In this document: positions 1-7,924 of the stretch, piece by piece | How the letters are laid out: every line of letters starts with the position of its first letter | Numbering within the stretch: position 1 is the first letter of the stretch | Assembly (NCBI RefSeq): GCF_001541225.1 | Contig: NZ_LMTS01000248.1 | Location: forward strand, 1 to 36,017 | From: Variovorax sp. WDL1 | GTDB taxonomy: Bacteria > Pseudomonadota > Gammaproteobacteria > Burkholderiales > Burkholderiaceae_C | Reading direction: 5' to 3' | Length of the DNA stretch: 36,017 nt | Program-made: the position numbers and the translations under genes | The notes under the pieces: model-generated | What the model saw: only the letters and a program-made list of their open reading frames with translations | Database searches by the model: none | Told to the model about the DNA's origin: nothing

Positions 1-48
1 AAAGAAAGTGACTCGCCCGCCGGGGCGAACTCCCGGCTCCTGCCTTAG
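1..48 (+). CDS. Possible C-terminal end of an upstream gene (phnI expected)
   Basis: Reading from base 1 gives 15 codons (starting Lys-Glu-Ser-Asp) and a TAG at 46-48. In C-P lyase operons phnI normally precedes phnJ, so this could be the last residues of PhnI. The fragment is too short to recognise. The phnJ frame is also open to the left edge, so the alternative is that this stop means nothing. The call rests on operon order only. Confidence 0.25.
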   Translation, partial: KESDSPAGANSRLLP

Positions 49-53
49 CGCAA

Positions 54-128
54 CAGCAACGTACCAACTCATCAGCAACGCACCAACAACCAGCAAAACA
101 CCAACCCAACAGCAACGTACGAAATCAA
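54..128 (+). repeat. Degenerate tandem repeat, about 19-bp unit, four copies
   Basis: Four successive units begin CAGCAA at 54, 73, 91 and 110, a spacing of 19, 18 and 19 bp. Units 1, 2 and 4 share CAGCAACG, and units 1-3 also share a CCAAC block. The stretch is rich in C and A and almost free of T, unlike the flanking coding DNA. It lies directly before phnJ, where phnI and phnJ usually abut or overlap. No Shine-Dalgarno sequence is visible between the repeat and the phnJ ATG. Confidence 0.6.
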
Positions 129-154
129 GCGACCCAGTGCCAACAAGCCCGCCC

Positions 155-1039
155 ATGCCCGACCCACAAATCACCTTCGCCTACCTCGACGAGCGCACCA
201 AGCGCATGATCCGCCGCGCCATCCTCAAGGCAGTGGCGATCCCCGGCTACCAGGTGCCCTTCGGCTCGCGCGAAATGCCCCTGCCCTACGGCTGGGGCAC
301 TGGCGGCATCCAGGTCACGGCCTCCGTGATCGGTCCGCGAGACGTGCTCAAGGTCATCGACCAGGGTTCGGACGACACCGTCAACGCGGTCAACATCCGC
401 CGCTTCTTCGAGCGCACCACCGGCGTTGCGACCACCACCCGCACGCAGGAAGCCACGCTCATCCAGACCCGCCACCGCATCCCCGAGACGCCGCTGGCCG
501 AGGGCCAGGTGCTGGTCTACCAGGTGCCGGTGCCCGAGCCCATGCAGCGCCTGGAACCGCGCGAGACCGTCACGCGCACCCTGCACGGCCTGGCCGAGTA
601 CGGGCTGATGCACGTCAAGCTCTACGAGGACATCGCGCGCTACGGCCACATCGCGACCACCTACGACTATCCGGTGCTGGTGAACGATCGCTACGTGATG
701 TCGCCTTCCCCCATCCCCAAGTTCGACAACCCCAAGATGCACATGAATCCCGCGCTGCAGCTCTTCGGCGCCGGCCGCGAGAAGCGCATCTACGCCGTGC
801 CGCCCTACACGCCGGTCGAGAGCCTGGGCTTCGAGGACCATCCCTTCGAGGTGCAGCGCTGGGATGCGGCGTGCGCGCTGTGCGGCGCGACCGACAGCTT
901 CCTCGACGAGCTGATCACCGACGACAACGGCACGCGCATGCACGTGTGCTCGGACTCGGACTATTGCCAGTCGCGGCAGCAGGCGCAGCCTGGGCCGCCT
1001 GAGCCGATGCCTGCCGATCACGCGACGGAGGCTGCATGA
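155..1039 (+). CDS. phnJ: Alpha-D-ribose 1-methylphosphonate 5-phosphate C-P lyase (PhnJ)
   Basis: PhnJ is the radical-SAM enzyme that breaks the carbon-phosphorus bond of ribose 1-methylphosphonate 5-phosphate, releasing methane and a cyclic ribose phosphate. It works in the cytoplasm within the PhnGHIJ core complex. The 294-residue product has the diagnostic CX2CX21CX5C cluster (Cys240, Cys243, Cys265, Cys271), which holds the 4Fe-4S centre, and an N-terminal GYQVPFGSREMP segment whose first Gly aligns with the radical Gly of the E. coli enzyme. The ATG at 155 gives a family-like N-terminus (MPDPQ, then FAYLDE). A GTG at 8 would add 49 low-complexity residues encoded by the upstream repeat. 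No Shine-Dalgarno sequence precedes 155. The stop overlaps the phnK start as ATGA. Confidence 0.96.
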   Translation: MPDPQITFAYLDERTKRMIRRAILKAVAIPGYQVPFGSREMPLPYGWGTGGIQVTASVIGPRDVLKVIDQGSDDTVNAVNIRRFFERTTGVATTTRTQEATLIQTRHRIPETPLAEGQVLVYQVPVPEPMQRLEPRETVTRTLHGLAEYGLMHVKLYEDIARYGHIATTYDYPVLVNDRYVMSPSPIPKFDNPKMHMNPALQLFGAGREKRIYAVPPYTPVESLGFEDHPFEVQRWDAACALCGATDSFLDELITDDNGTRMHVCSDSDYCQSRQQAQPGPPEPMPADHATEAA

Positions 1040-1827
1040 GCGCGGTCATGGCGGCTCCCCAGCCGCTGCTGCGCGTGCGCGGCATCGGCAAGCGCTACGG
1101 CGACCGTGTCGCGCTGCAGGATGCGAGCTTCGATCTCTGGCCCGGCGAGGTGCTGGCCATCGTGGGCGAGTCGGGGTCCGGCAAGTCCACCCTGCTCAAC
1201 GCGGTGGCGGCGCGCGACAAGCCGGATGCCGGCAGCGTGCAGTTCCACACGCGTGCCGGCGGCCTGCGCGAAGTCTTCGCGATGAGCGAGGCCGAGCAGC
1301 GCCTGCTGGCGCGCACCGACTGGGGCTTCGTCCACCAGAACGCGGCCGAGGGCCTGCGCATGGACGTCTCGGCCGGCGCCAACGTCGGCGAGCGGCTGAT
1401 GGGCCTGGGCGAGCGGCACTACGGGCGGCTGCGCGCCGCTGCCACGGAATGGCTGGCGCGCGTGGAGATCGACCCGGCGCGCATCGACGACGCGCCGCGC
1501 ACCTTCTCCGGCGGCATGCGCCAGCGCCTGCAGATCGCGCGCAACCTGGTCACGCGCCCGCGCCTGGTCTTCATGGACGAGCCGACCTCGGGGCTCGACG
1601 TGTCCGTGCAGGCCCGCCTGCTCGACCTGATGCGCCAGCTCACGCGCCAGATGCAACTCGCCGCCATCGTGGTCACGCACGACCTCGCGGTGGCCCGGCT
1701 GCTGGCGCACCGCATGATGGTGATGCAGCGCGGACGCGTGGTCGAGGCCGGCCTCACCGACCAGGTGCTCGACGACCCGCAGCATCCCTACACCCAGCTT
1801 CTCGTCTCCTCTGTCCTGCAACCATGA
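1036..1827 (+). CDS. phnK: C-P lyase ABC-type ATPase PhnK
   Basis: PhnK is an ABC-type ATPase that docks on the PhnGHIJ core and is needed for phosphonate breakdown rather than import. The 263-residue protein has Walker A GESGSGKS (about residues 44-51), the signature FSGGMRQR and Walker B LVFMDEPTSGLD, followed by the switch histidine in VVTHD. It resembles the oligopeptide-importer ATPases, as PhnK proteins do. Its ATG overlaps the phnJ stop (ATGA at 1036), and its own stop overlaps the phnL start in the same way, so translation is probably coupled across the three genes. The identification rests on sequence plus its position between phnJ and phnL. Confidence 0.95.
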   Translation: MSAVMAAPQPLLRVRGIGKRYGDRVALQDASFDLWPGEVLAIVGESGSGKSTLLNAVAARDKPDAGSVQFHTRAGGLREVFAMSEAEQRLLARTDWGFVHQNAAEGLRMDVSAGANVGERLMGLGERHYGRLRAAATEWLARVEIDPARIDDAPRTFSGGMRQRLQIARNLVTRPRLVFMDEPTSGLDVSVQARLLDLMRQLTRQMQLAAIVVTHDLAVARLLAHRMMVMQRGRVVEAGLTDQVLDDPQHPYTQLLVSSVLQP

Positions 1828-2543
1828 ACCGCCGACCTCTGCTCCAGCTCCAGGGGGTGGCCAAGCGCTTCACCCTCCATCACCAGAACCAGCTTTCGCT
1901 GCCGGTCTTCGACGGCGTCGAGCTCAGCGTCTCGCCTGGCGAGTGCGTGGTGCTCGACGGCGCCTCGGGCCTGGGCAAGAGCACGCTGCTCAAGCTCATC
2001 TTTGCCAACTACAGCGCCACTGCCGGCCGCATCCTCGTGCAGCCGCGCGAGGGCGAGGCGGTGGACGTGACCGCAGCTACGCCGCGCGAGCTGGTGCGCC
2101 TGCGCCGCGACACCATCGGCTACGTGAGCCAGTTCCTGCGCGTGATCCCGCGGGTGCCCGCGCTCGACGTGGTGGCCGAGCCGCTGGCGGAGGACGCCGG
2201 CGACAATGCCGAGGGCATCGAGGCCGCGCGTGCCGAGGCGCGCAGGTGGCTCGAGCGCCTGCGCATCCCCGAACGGCTGTGGCACCTGCCACCCGCCACC
2301 TTCTCCGGCGGCGAGCAGCAACGCATCAACATCGCACGCAACATGATCAAGCCCAAGCCCCTGCTGCTGCTGGACGAGCCCACCGCCTCGCTCGACGCGG
2401 CCAATACCCGCACCGTGATCGAGCTCATCCGCGAAGCCACCGCGCGCGGCGCGGCGCTGGTCGGCATCTTCCACGACGCCGAGGTGGGCGCCGCGGTGGC
2501 GACGCGGAGGGTGAATGTTGCGGACTTCAGGAGCGTGGCATGA
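1824..2543 (+). CDS. phnL: C-P lyase ABC-type ATPase PhnL
   Basis: PhnL is the second ABC-type ATPase of the C-P lyase system. It acts with PhnG/H/I in the early attachment of the phosphonate to ribose. The 239-residue product has Walker A GASGLGKS (residues 46-53), the signature FSGGEQQR and Walker B LLLLDEPTASLD, and is close to the LolD-like ATPases. The start at 1824 is set by the ATGA overlap with the phnK stop; the open frame reaches back to 1449 but that part is a shadow of phnK. Its stop at 2541-2543 again overlaps an ATG (2540), which opens a 21-codon ORF rather than phnM itself. Confidence 0.95.
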   Translation: MNRRPLLQLQGVAKRFTLHHQNQLSLPVFDGVELSVSPGECVVLDGASGLGKSTLLKLIFANYSATAGRILVQPREGEAVDVTAATPRELVRLRRDTIGYVSQFLRVIPRVPALDVVAEPLAEDAGDNAEGIEAARAEARRWLERLRIPERLWHLPPATFSGGEQQRINIARNMIKPKPLLLLDEPTASLDAANTRTVIELIREATARGAALVGIFHDAEVGAAVATRRVNVADFRSVA

Positions 2544-2605
2544 GACGCCGGGCCGCTCCCAAGTCGAACAGCACCGCAGCCCGCAGGGCGGAGGTTGCCT
2601 TATGA
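2540..2605 (+). CDS. 21-codon ORF bridging phnL and phnM
   Basis: An ATG at 2540 overlaps the phnL stop (ATGA) and opens 21 codons for a basic peptide (MRRRAAPKSNST, then ARRAEVAL). Its TGA at 2603-2605 overlaps the phnM ATG at 2602, again as ATGA. The frame therefore fills the phnL-phnM gap exactly and could pass ribosomes from phnL to phnM. Whether the peptide has a role of its own is unknown. phnM also has its own GGAGG, so the arrangement may be accidental. Confidence 0.4.
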   Translation: MRRRAAPKSNSTAARRAEVAL

Positions 2606-3756
2606 GCGGGAACCTCGTCTTCGCGAACGCGCGCATGGTCCTGTCCGACGAGGTGGTGCGCGGCAGCCTGTCGGTGGCGGACGGTCGCATCGAAGCGCTG
2701 CACAACGGCCACACCGGAGTGGCCACCGTCGACCTCGAAGGCGACTACCTGCTCCCCGGCCTGGTCGAGGTGCACACCGACAACTTCGAGCGCCACCTGA
2801 TGCCGCGCCCGAAGGTGCAGTGGGCCGAGCTGCCGGCGCTGCTGGCACACGATGCCGAGGTGGCGGCCGCCGGCATCACCACTGTCTTCGACGCGCTGGG
2901 TGTCGGCGAGGCCGACACCGAGAGCCTGCGCGGCAGCACCTGGACCAGGACCGTGGCCACGCTCGACAACTGCAGCGAGAAAGACCTGCTGCGCGCCGAC
3001 CACCACCTGCACGTGCGCTGCGAGCTGCCCGCGCCCAACACCATCGAGCTCTTCGAGCCCTTCCATGGCCACCCGCGGGTCTCGCTGATCTCGCTGATGG
3101 ACCACACGCCGGGCCAGCGCCAGTGGGAGAACATCGAGGTCGCACGCGTCTACTACACGGGCAAGAAGGGCTGGAGCGCCGAGAAGTTCGAGCGCCAGGT
3201 CGCGCACGCCGCCACGCTGCAGGCCCGGTTCGCCGAGCCGCACCGCCGCCACTTCGTGGACTACTGCCGCACGCACGGCATCGCGCTGGCGAGCCATGAC
3301 GACACCACCGTGGCGCATGTCGAGCAGGCGCATGCCGAGGGCGCGAGCATGTCGGAATTCCCGACCACGATGGCTGCTGCTGCGGCTGCGCGAGAACGCG
3401 GGCTATCGACCGTGATGGGCGGGCCGAACGTGGTGCGCGGCGGCTCGCATTCCGGCAATGTCTCGGCGGCCGAACTGGCGCGCCACGGACTGCTGGACAT
3501 CCTCTCTTCCGACTACGTGCCCGGCAGCCTCCTCGGTGCAGTGATGCGCCTGGTGGCTGACGACATCCTCACGCTGCCCCAGGCGGTCGCCATGGTCACG
3601 CGGGCACCGGCCAAGGCCACGGGCCTCACCGACCGCGGCGCCGTCGAGCCGGGACTGCGCGCCGACCTGGTGCACGTGCGCATGACCGAGCTGCCCGACG
3701 GGTCGCGCCATGCGGTGGTGCGTGGCGTGTGGCGCGAGGGGCGGCGGGTCCTGTAG
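2602..3756 (+). CDS. phnM: Alpha-D-ribose 1-methylphosphonate 5-triphosphate diphosphatase (PhnM)
   Basis: PhnM removes pyrophosphate from ribose 1-alkylphosphonate 5-triphosphate, making the substrate of PhnJ. It is a metal-dependent amidohydrolase. The 384-residue length suits the family. Metal-ligand type motifs are visible in the N-terminal segment VEVHTDNFERH (around residues 56-65) and later in ASHDDT. Downstream come a Gly-rich NVVRGGSHSGN segment and an SSDYVPGSLL segment typical of PhnM. The ATG at 2602 is chosen because GGAGG lies about 7 bases upstream. An earlier ATG at 2515 would overlap phnL by 29 bases. phnN, often next in such operons, is absent: a convergent gene begins 44 bases later. 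Confidence 0.95.
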   Translation: MSGNLVFANARMVLSDEVVRGSLSVADGRIEALHNGHTGVATVDLEGDYLLPGLVEVHTDNFERHLMPRPKVQWAELPALLAHDAEVAAAGITTVFDALGVGEADTESLRGSTWTRTVATLDNCSEKDLLRADHHLHVRCELPAPNTIELFEPFHGHPRVSLISLMDHTPGQRQWENIEVARVYYTGKKGWSAEKFERQVAHAATLQARFAEPHRRHFVDYCRTHGIALASHDDTTVAHVEQAHAEGASMSEFPTTMAAAAAARERGLSTVMGGPNVVRGGSHSGNVSAAELARHGLLDILSSDYVPGSLLGAVMRLVADDILTLPQAVAMVTRAPAKATGLTDRGAVEPGLRADLVHVRMTELPDGSRHAVVRGVWREGRRVL

Positions 3757-3800
3757 TGCGTCCGTGCCGATGAAGTCGAGCGTTCGCGTGGGCGGAGTCC

Positions 3801-4160
3801 TCACTCGACGGGTGCGTCGCCGTCCTTGCGAATCGATTCGCGGTCGCGGTGCCTGTCCTGGCGGCCCAGGGCGCTGTCCAGCGCGCGCTTGAGCTTCTCG
3901 GTCGCGCCGCGGAAGGCCTCGTCGATGCTCGGCGCGTGCTGGGTCACGGCCAGCGGCGGGCGCCCCGCGACGCGGGCTTCCATCGCGCAGCGCTTGTCCG
4001 CCGCGCCGCCCTTGTCATGGTTCTCGTCGCTCAGGTGCACCTCCACCGCAGTCACGTCGGCAGAGAAGCGGTCCAGCGACTGCCTGATCTCCTCGTCGGC
4101 CCAGCGTTCGAGCGTGTCCTTGTTCTCGACGCCGTTGCTGGTGTTTACTTGTATCTGCAT
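3801..4160 (-). CDS. Ribosome hibernation / RaiA-HPF family protein
   Basis: The 119-residue protein fits the sigma-54 modulation/S30AE family, whose short members bind the 30S decoding region and silence ribosomes in stress or stationary phase. The N-terminus MQIQVNT, the Val-rich strand VTAVEVHLSDEN and the helix EAFRGATEKLKRALDSALGRQ reproduce the beta-alpha-beta-beta-alpha pattern. The extension VEVHLSDENHDKGGAADKRCAME resembles stand-alone relatives in proteobacteria rather than the classic rpoN-linked HPF, and rpoN is not adjacent. The C-terminal tail is charged (RHRDRESIRKDGDAPVE). The gene is monocistronic and convergent with phnM. Confidence 0.8.
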   Translation of the reverse strand: MQIQVNTSNGVENKDTLERWADEEIRQSLDRFSADVTAVEVHLSDENHDKGGAADKRCAMEARVAGRPPLAVTQHAPSIDEAFRGATEKLKRALDSALGRQDRHRDRESIRKDGDAPVE

Positions 4161-4282
4161 GTCAGGGACCTTTCGATTCTTGGAACGTGAGTCAATGCAC
4201 CTCAGATTGTCCGCCCGGACAGGCTCCCTGCGTAGGCGGCTGGAGCATGCATCCGCAGGAGATTGATGCCGATGAGCTCCTG

Positions 4283-5251
4283 CTATGCGCCATCGAAGAA
4301 GCCGGTGCCGGTCGTGCGAAGCTCATCGCCCTTGCGCGCGACGAAGAGTGCATCGAGCCCGCGCCGCCGTGCGTGGCAGCGCCCGGCCTCTGCACCGAGG
4401 ACCATCAGGGCTGTTGCGTAGGCGTCGGCATCGGCACAGGTCGGCGCAATGACCGTGACCGAGGCGACGTCTCCCCGCAGAGGCGCACCGGTGCGGGGGT
4501 CCATCGTGTGCGAGATGCGCGTGCCACCGATCTCGACCCAGTGCCGATAGTCGCCAGAGGTCGCAATGGCGGCGTCGCCGAGCTCGATCACGCCCATCGC
4601 CGCGCGGCGATCGTCCTCGGGCGCCTCGAGTGCGATAGCCCACGGTGAACCATCGGGCTTGCAGCCGCGGGCGCGCATTTCGCCATCGATGCCCACGAGC
4701 CACGAGGCAACGCCATGCCGGTCGAGCACGCGAGCGAGTTCGTCCACGCCGAAGCCCTTCGCGATGCCGCACAGGTCCAGGACGACGCGCGCATGCTTGC
4801 GCACCCGGCGCCCCGGCACGTCGATCTCCAGCAGTTCGTCGACAGGTCGACACTTGCGGGGATCGGCCGATGCGCCTCTCGGGCCGTGCCCTCCCGCCGG
4901 GCCGAAGCCCCACGTGTCGACGAGCTCGCCGACGCCAATGTTGAATGCATTGCAGGTCTCGCGCCCGATCTCGATCGCCCGCACCAGCACGGACGCCAGG
5001 TTCGCCGAGACGGGAACCCAGGTGTCCGGCGCCGCGCGATTGAGCCGCGACAGGTCGGAACCGGGCTTCCAGTTGGACATCTGCATGTCCACGGCGGTGA
5101 CCGCCGACTCCAGGTCGGCCACGATCGCCGGCACCTGGGCGTGCTGGGACACGACGAATCGCGCGGTGTAGCGGGTGCCCATCGTCGCGCCGCTCGTGCG
5201 GCAGTCCTTCAATCGCTCATCGCGCAGCCATTCAATAGACGTCTTCGGCAT
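4283..5251 (-). CDS. apbE: FAD:protein FMN transferase (ApbE family) without export signal
   Basis: ApbE enzymes attach FMN from FAD through a phosphoester to Ser/Thr of target proteins. The 322-residue product has the family motifs in order: GATMGTRYTA (21-30), DLCGIAKGFGVD (159-170), ATSGDYR (230-236), HTMDPRTG (248-255) and the metal-site segment DADAYATALMVLG (274-286). The start at 5251 is firm because an in-frame TGA sits six codons upstream. It overlaps the preceding reductase gene by 20 bases, so the two are coupled. There is no signal peptide or lipobox, although most ApbE proteins act outside the cytoplasm. The obvious partner is the DUF2271 protein of the same operon. Confidence 0.93.
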   Translation of the reverse strand: MPKTSIEWLRDERLKDCRTSGATMGTRYTARFVVSQHAQVPAIVADLESAVTAVDMQMSNWKPGSDLSRLNRAAPDTWVPVSANLASVLVRAIEIGRETCNAFNIGVGELVDTWGFGPAGGHGPRGASADPRKCRPVDELLEIDVPGRRVRKHARVVLDLCGIAKGFGVDELARVLDRHGVASWLVGIDGEMRARGCKPDGSPWAIALEAPEDDRRAAMGVIELGDAAIATSGDYRHWVEIGGTRISHTMDPRTGAPLRGDVASVTVIAPTCADADAYATALMVLGAEAGRCHARRRGLDALFVARKGDELRTTGTGFFDGA

Positions 5252-7445
5252 AGCGCCCCTGTGTCCTCAGCTGTGCGACCGACAGGCCGGAGCCCTCCAG
5301 GATGCGTTCCCAGGCGTTCATCACGCCATCGGCCATCTGGCGGCCGCCGCACACCATGACCTGCGCGCCCTGCACGATCAACTCGCGCAGCCGCTGGGCA
5401 TCCGCGAGCAGCCGGTCCTGCACATAGGCGCGGTTGGCGGCGCGCGAGAAGGCGGTCGTCAGCGTGCGCAACCGTCGATCGCCGACGAGGCCGTTCAGTT
5501 CGTCGCGATAGAGAAAGCCGTCTTCGGCGCCGCGCGCGCCAAAGTACAGGTGCATCGGGCGCCGCGCGCTGTTGTGGCGGATGAAGCCGATCAGCGGACC
5601 GATGCCGGTCCCCGCGCCGATGAGGATCACTGGAGCCGAGCTGGCTGCGAGGCGGAAGCTCTCATGCGGGCGGATGAAGGCCTGGATGGTTGCGCCCGGC
5701 GACAGGCCTGTGAGGTAGCTGGAGCACAGGCCGCCGACCTGGCGGCGCACGCAGATCTCGACCACGCCGTCCGAAGCCGCACTGACCAGGGAGTAGTAGC
5801 GGGGTGAAGCGCCGCCCGGCGGCACCACGCCGAGCAGGTCGCCGGTCTCGAACTTCGGCAGCCGTGGCGAGCGGCGCCAGCTGCGCCGCCGTCGCGCGGG
5901 CACCGCTGGTGGCGCGAAGCGCAGGACCGCGGTCAGGGTCTGCGGATCGGCGCCGTAGTCGGTTCGCGAGACGAGTTCGAGCGCTGTCGTACGCGGCAGC
6001 AGCGGCTCGTACCGGATGTCGAGCGTCGCACCGAGCGTGTCGCCGAGCCATTTGCACCATTGTCGGAACTCCGGCTCCGACTGCCGGTCCACCATGCCCG
6101 GTTCTCCCAACGCTTCGAACCCGCGGGCGGCGAGCGCATCGTGGACCTGCCGCGCATAACCGCAGAAGCGCGGGAACTGCCGATCGCCGAAGCCGAGCAC
6201 GGCGAACGAGACGCCGGCCCCCGCGGGCATGCGGGCAAGTCTGGGCAGAAACTGGCGCGCGCTCTCCGGCGCCTCGCCGTCGCCGTAGGTCGCGGTGAGG
6301 ACGAGCACGCGGCGGACATCGTGGAGGTGAGCCTCGATGTCATTCATCGGCGCCGCATGCACCCGCAGCTTCGCCCGCGTCAGCGCGGCGTGCAGCGACG
6401 CGGCGAATCCCCAGGTCGTGTGGGTCTCGCTGCCGACCAGCAACAAGGTGTCGGCGTCGCGCCTCGGCACGTTGTCTGGCACGCGAGGCAGGCTTTGGCG
6501 GCGACGAAGCCAGAGCAGGAACCCGGTCGCGGCGAGCAGCGGTACCGCCAGCGACGAGGCGCCAACCACCAGCCCGAGCCACCACAGTCCTTCCCCGGTG
6601 TGCAGCATACGCACGGTCGCGTGCAGGCGCTGCCAGGCGTCAGGCGCCCGGTAGGCGAGCCAGGTGCCGGTGGAAGGATCAACGACGCCCGCACCGTCCG
6701 CAGTCTCGAGTTCGATGACGTCATTCGGATCGTCCGGGCTCGCCAGCTTCAGCTGCGCGAGCCGGGACACGTCCACCGATCGCAGCGCCTCCATTTGCGC
6801 GAGCGCCATCCGGGCCGGTCCGCTCGGGCGCAGGTCGAAGGAAGGGTCCGCTCCCCCGCCCTCGGGGATGAAGCCGAATGTGGCAAGCGACATGAGAAGA
6901 CCCGTCGTTGCCGACAAGGCGAGTCCGGCGAGCGCAGGGCGCGCGCTCTCGTTGTGAAGCCGTTGCGGCGTGTTGCCGCGTACCGGGCCCAGCAGCTGCC
7001 TCCACCCCCCCATTCGACGCGCGAGCAGCGTCAGGCCGGAGAGCACGATGAACAGCATGCAGGCGGCTGCCACACCCGTGGCGACACGACCGGGGTCGTC
7101 GAGCAGGAGCTTGCGGTGCAGGTTCTTCAGCCAGCGCTGTGTGGCCGAGGGCCGATAGTCGGCAACCGCCTCCCCGCTCCCAGGGTCGATGACCGACGCA
7201 TGTTGCTCGCTGCCGGCCATGTGGTAGGCCACGATCGTGCCGGAAGGCTGGCGCACCAGCGTCTCGACGCCGGGCAGGCGCGTGCTCACGCGATGGGCGA
7301 GCGCAGCCACATCGACGCCGCTCGTGTCGGCCGCACGCGCCCGCTCCAAGGCCGGGAACACCGAGAGCGCCGATCCCGTCAGGGCGACGAGCACGAGCAG
7401 CAGCGATGCGATCAATGCCGGGATCGAATGGAGCGTCCGCAGCAT
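5232..7445 (-). CDS. PepSY-TM / flavodoxin / ferredoxin-reductase fusion, membrane NAD(P)H oxidoreductase
   Basis: The 737-residue protein fuses an N-terminal PepSY-associated membrane domain to a cytochrome-P450-reductase-like cytoplasmic part. Membrane segments lie near 8-29, 122-142, 171-191 and 287-312. His110, His164, His275 and His282 lie next to them and could bind haem. A flavodoxin domain follows (about 333-470; TATYGDGEA), then an FAD domain (RYYSLVSA near 549-556) and an NAD(P) domain (GAGTGIGP 610-617). It should pass electrons from NAD(P)H through FAD and FMN across the membrane. The ATG at 7445 is 11 bases after the DUF2271 stop; the open frame upstream of it is a shadow. An Arg-rich stretch at 516-528 splits the FAD domain. 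Substrate and physiological acceptor are unknown. Confidence 0.9.
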   Translation of the reverse strand: MLRTLHSIPALIASLLLVLVALTGSALSVFPALERARAADTSGVDVAALAHRVSTRLPGVETLVRQPSGTIVAYHMAGSEQHASVIDPGSGEAVADYRPSATQRWLKNLHRKLLLDDPGRVATGVAAACMLFIVLSGLTLLARRMGGWRQLLGPVRGNTPQRLHNESARPALAGLALSATTGLLMSLATFGFIPEGGGADPSFDLRPSGPARMALAQMEALRSVDVSRLAQLKLASPDDPNDVIELETADGAGVVDPSTGTWLAYRAPDAWQRLHATVRMLHTGEGLWWLGLVVGASSLAVPLLAATGFLLWLRRRQSLPRVPDNVPRRDADTLLLVGSETHTTWGFAASLHAALTRAKLRVHAAPMNDIEAHLHDVRRVLVLTATYGDGEAPESARQFLPRLARMPAGAGVSFAVLGFGDRQFPRFCGYARQVHDALAARGFEALGEPGMVDRQSEPEFRQWCKWLGDTLGATLDIRYEPLLPRTTALELVSRTDYGADPQTLTAVLRFAPPAVPARRRRSWRRSPRLPKFETGDLLGVVPPGGASPRYYSLVSAASDGVVEICVRRQVGGLCSSYLTGLSPGATIQAFIRPHESFRLAASSAPVILIGAGTGIGPLIGFIRHNSARRPMHLYFGARGAEDGFLYRDELNGLVGDRRLRTLTTAFSRAANRAYVQDRLLADAQRLRELIVQGAQVMVCGGRQMADGVMNAWERILEGSGLSVAQLRTQGRYAEDVY

Positions 7446-7456
7446 CGGGCACCCGG

Positions 7457-7924
7457 TCAAAGGGTGTAGCGGAACGACCTGACGTAGCCGCGTCCAGCGG
7501 CCGGCTTGCCTGCGCCCGCCTTGGTGAGCGGGACCACGACTTCGGAGGGGTTCTCCTTCATCTTCTCGACCGCGGTGTCGACGTGGATCTCGTAGCCGGC
7601 GTCGAGCAGCGTGTCGGCCACATCGACAGTCACGCGCAAGGTCTTGCCCGCGCCGACGCTCGCCCCGCTGATGCCGTCCACCTTCGCCTTGCCGCCCGTC
7701 GCGCGGTACCAGTCCCCCAGGTGACGCCAGTACTTCGCCTTGGTCCCTGCGACCCACAGCGTGCTCTGGTAGCGGCCGTTGCGGTCGGTGACATAGATGG
7801 CGACGTAGGCGCCATCGCCACCGTAGTCGGACAGCTGGGTCTCGATCGCGACCTGGCGCGCCGAGGCGATCGATGGTGCGGCAATGGCGCTCGCGACCGC
7901 TGCAGCGGTCCATGCATGCTTCAT
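7457..7924 (-). CDS. Exported DUF2271 protein with predicted FMN attachment site
   Basis: The 155-residue protein begins with a Sec-type signal peptide (about residues 1-22, ending ASA) and continues with the DUF2271 pattern (YVAIYVTDRNG, TLWVAG, YWRHLGDWYR). It contains DGISGAS at 83-89, which matches the Asp-x-x-Ser/Thr-Gly-Ala-Thr/Ser motif that ApbE enzymes flavinylate. The acceptor would be Ser89, where most relatives have Thr. I infer a periplasmic one-FMN electron carrier that receives electrons from the neighbouring PepSY-TM reductase and gets its cofactor from the operon's ApbE. The ATG overlaps the upstream PepSY gene stop as ATGA. The family name is DUF, so biochemical function is inferred from context. 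Confidence 0.87.
   Translation of the reverse strand: MKHAWTAAAVASAIAAPSIASARQVAIETQLSDYGGDGAYVAIYVTDRNGRYQSTLWVAGTKAKYWRHLGDWYRATGGKAKVDGISGASVGAGKTLRVTVDVADTLLDAGYEIHVDTAVEKMKENPSEVVVPLTKAGAGKPAAGRGYVRSFRYTL

Noticed and set aside
4208..4221. Palindrome TGTCCG-CC-CGGACA downstream of apbE
   Set aside because: The loop is only 2 bases and no T-run follows, so it is not a credible terminator. It could be an operator, but nothing else supports that.
7446..7913. Longer N-terminus of the PepSY-TM reductase
   Set aside because: This part reads the DUF2271 gene in another frame. The ATG at 7445 starts directly with a membrane helix.
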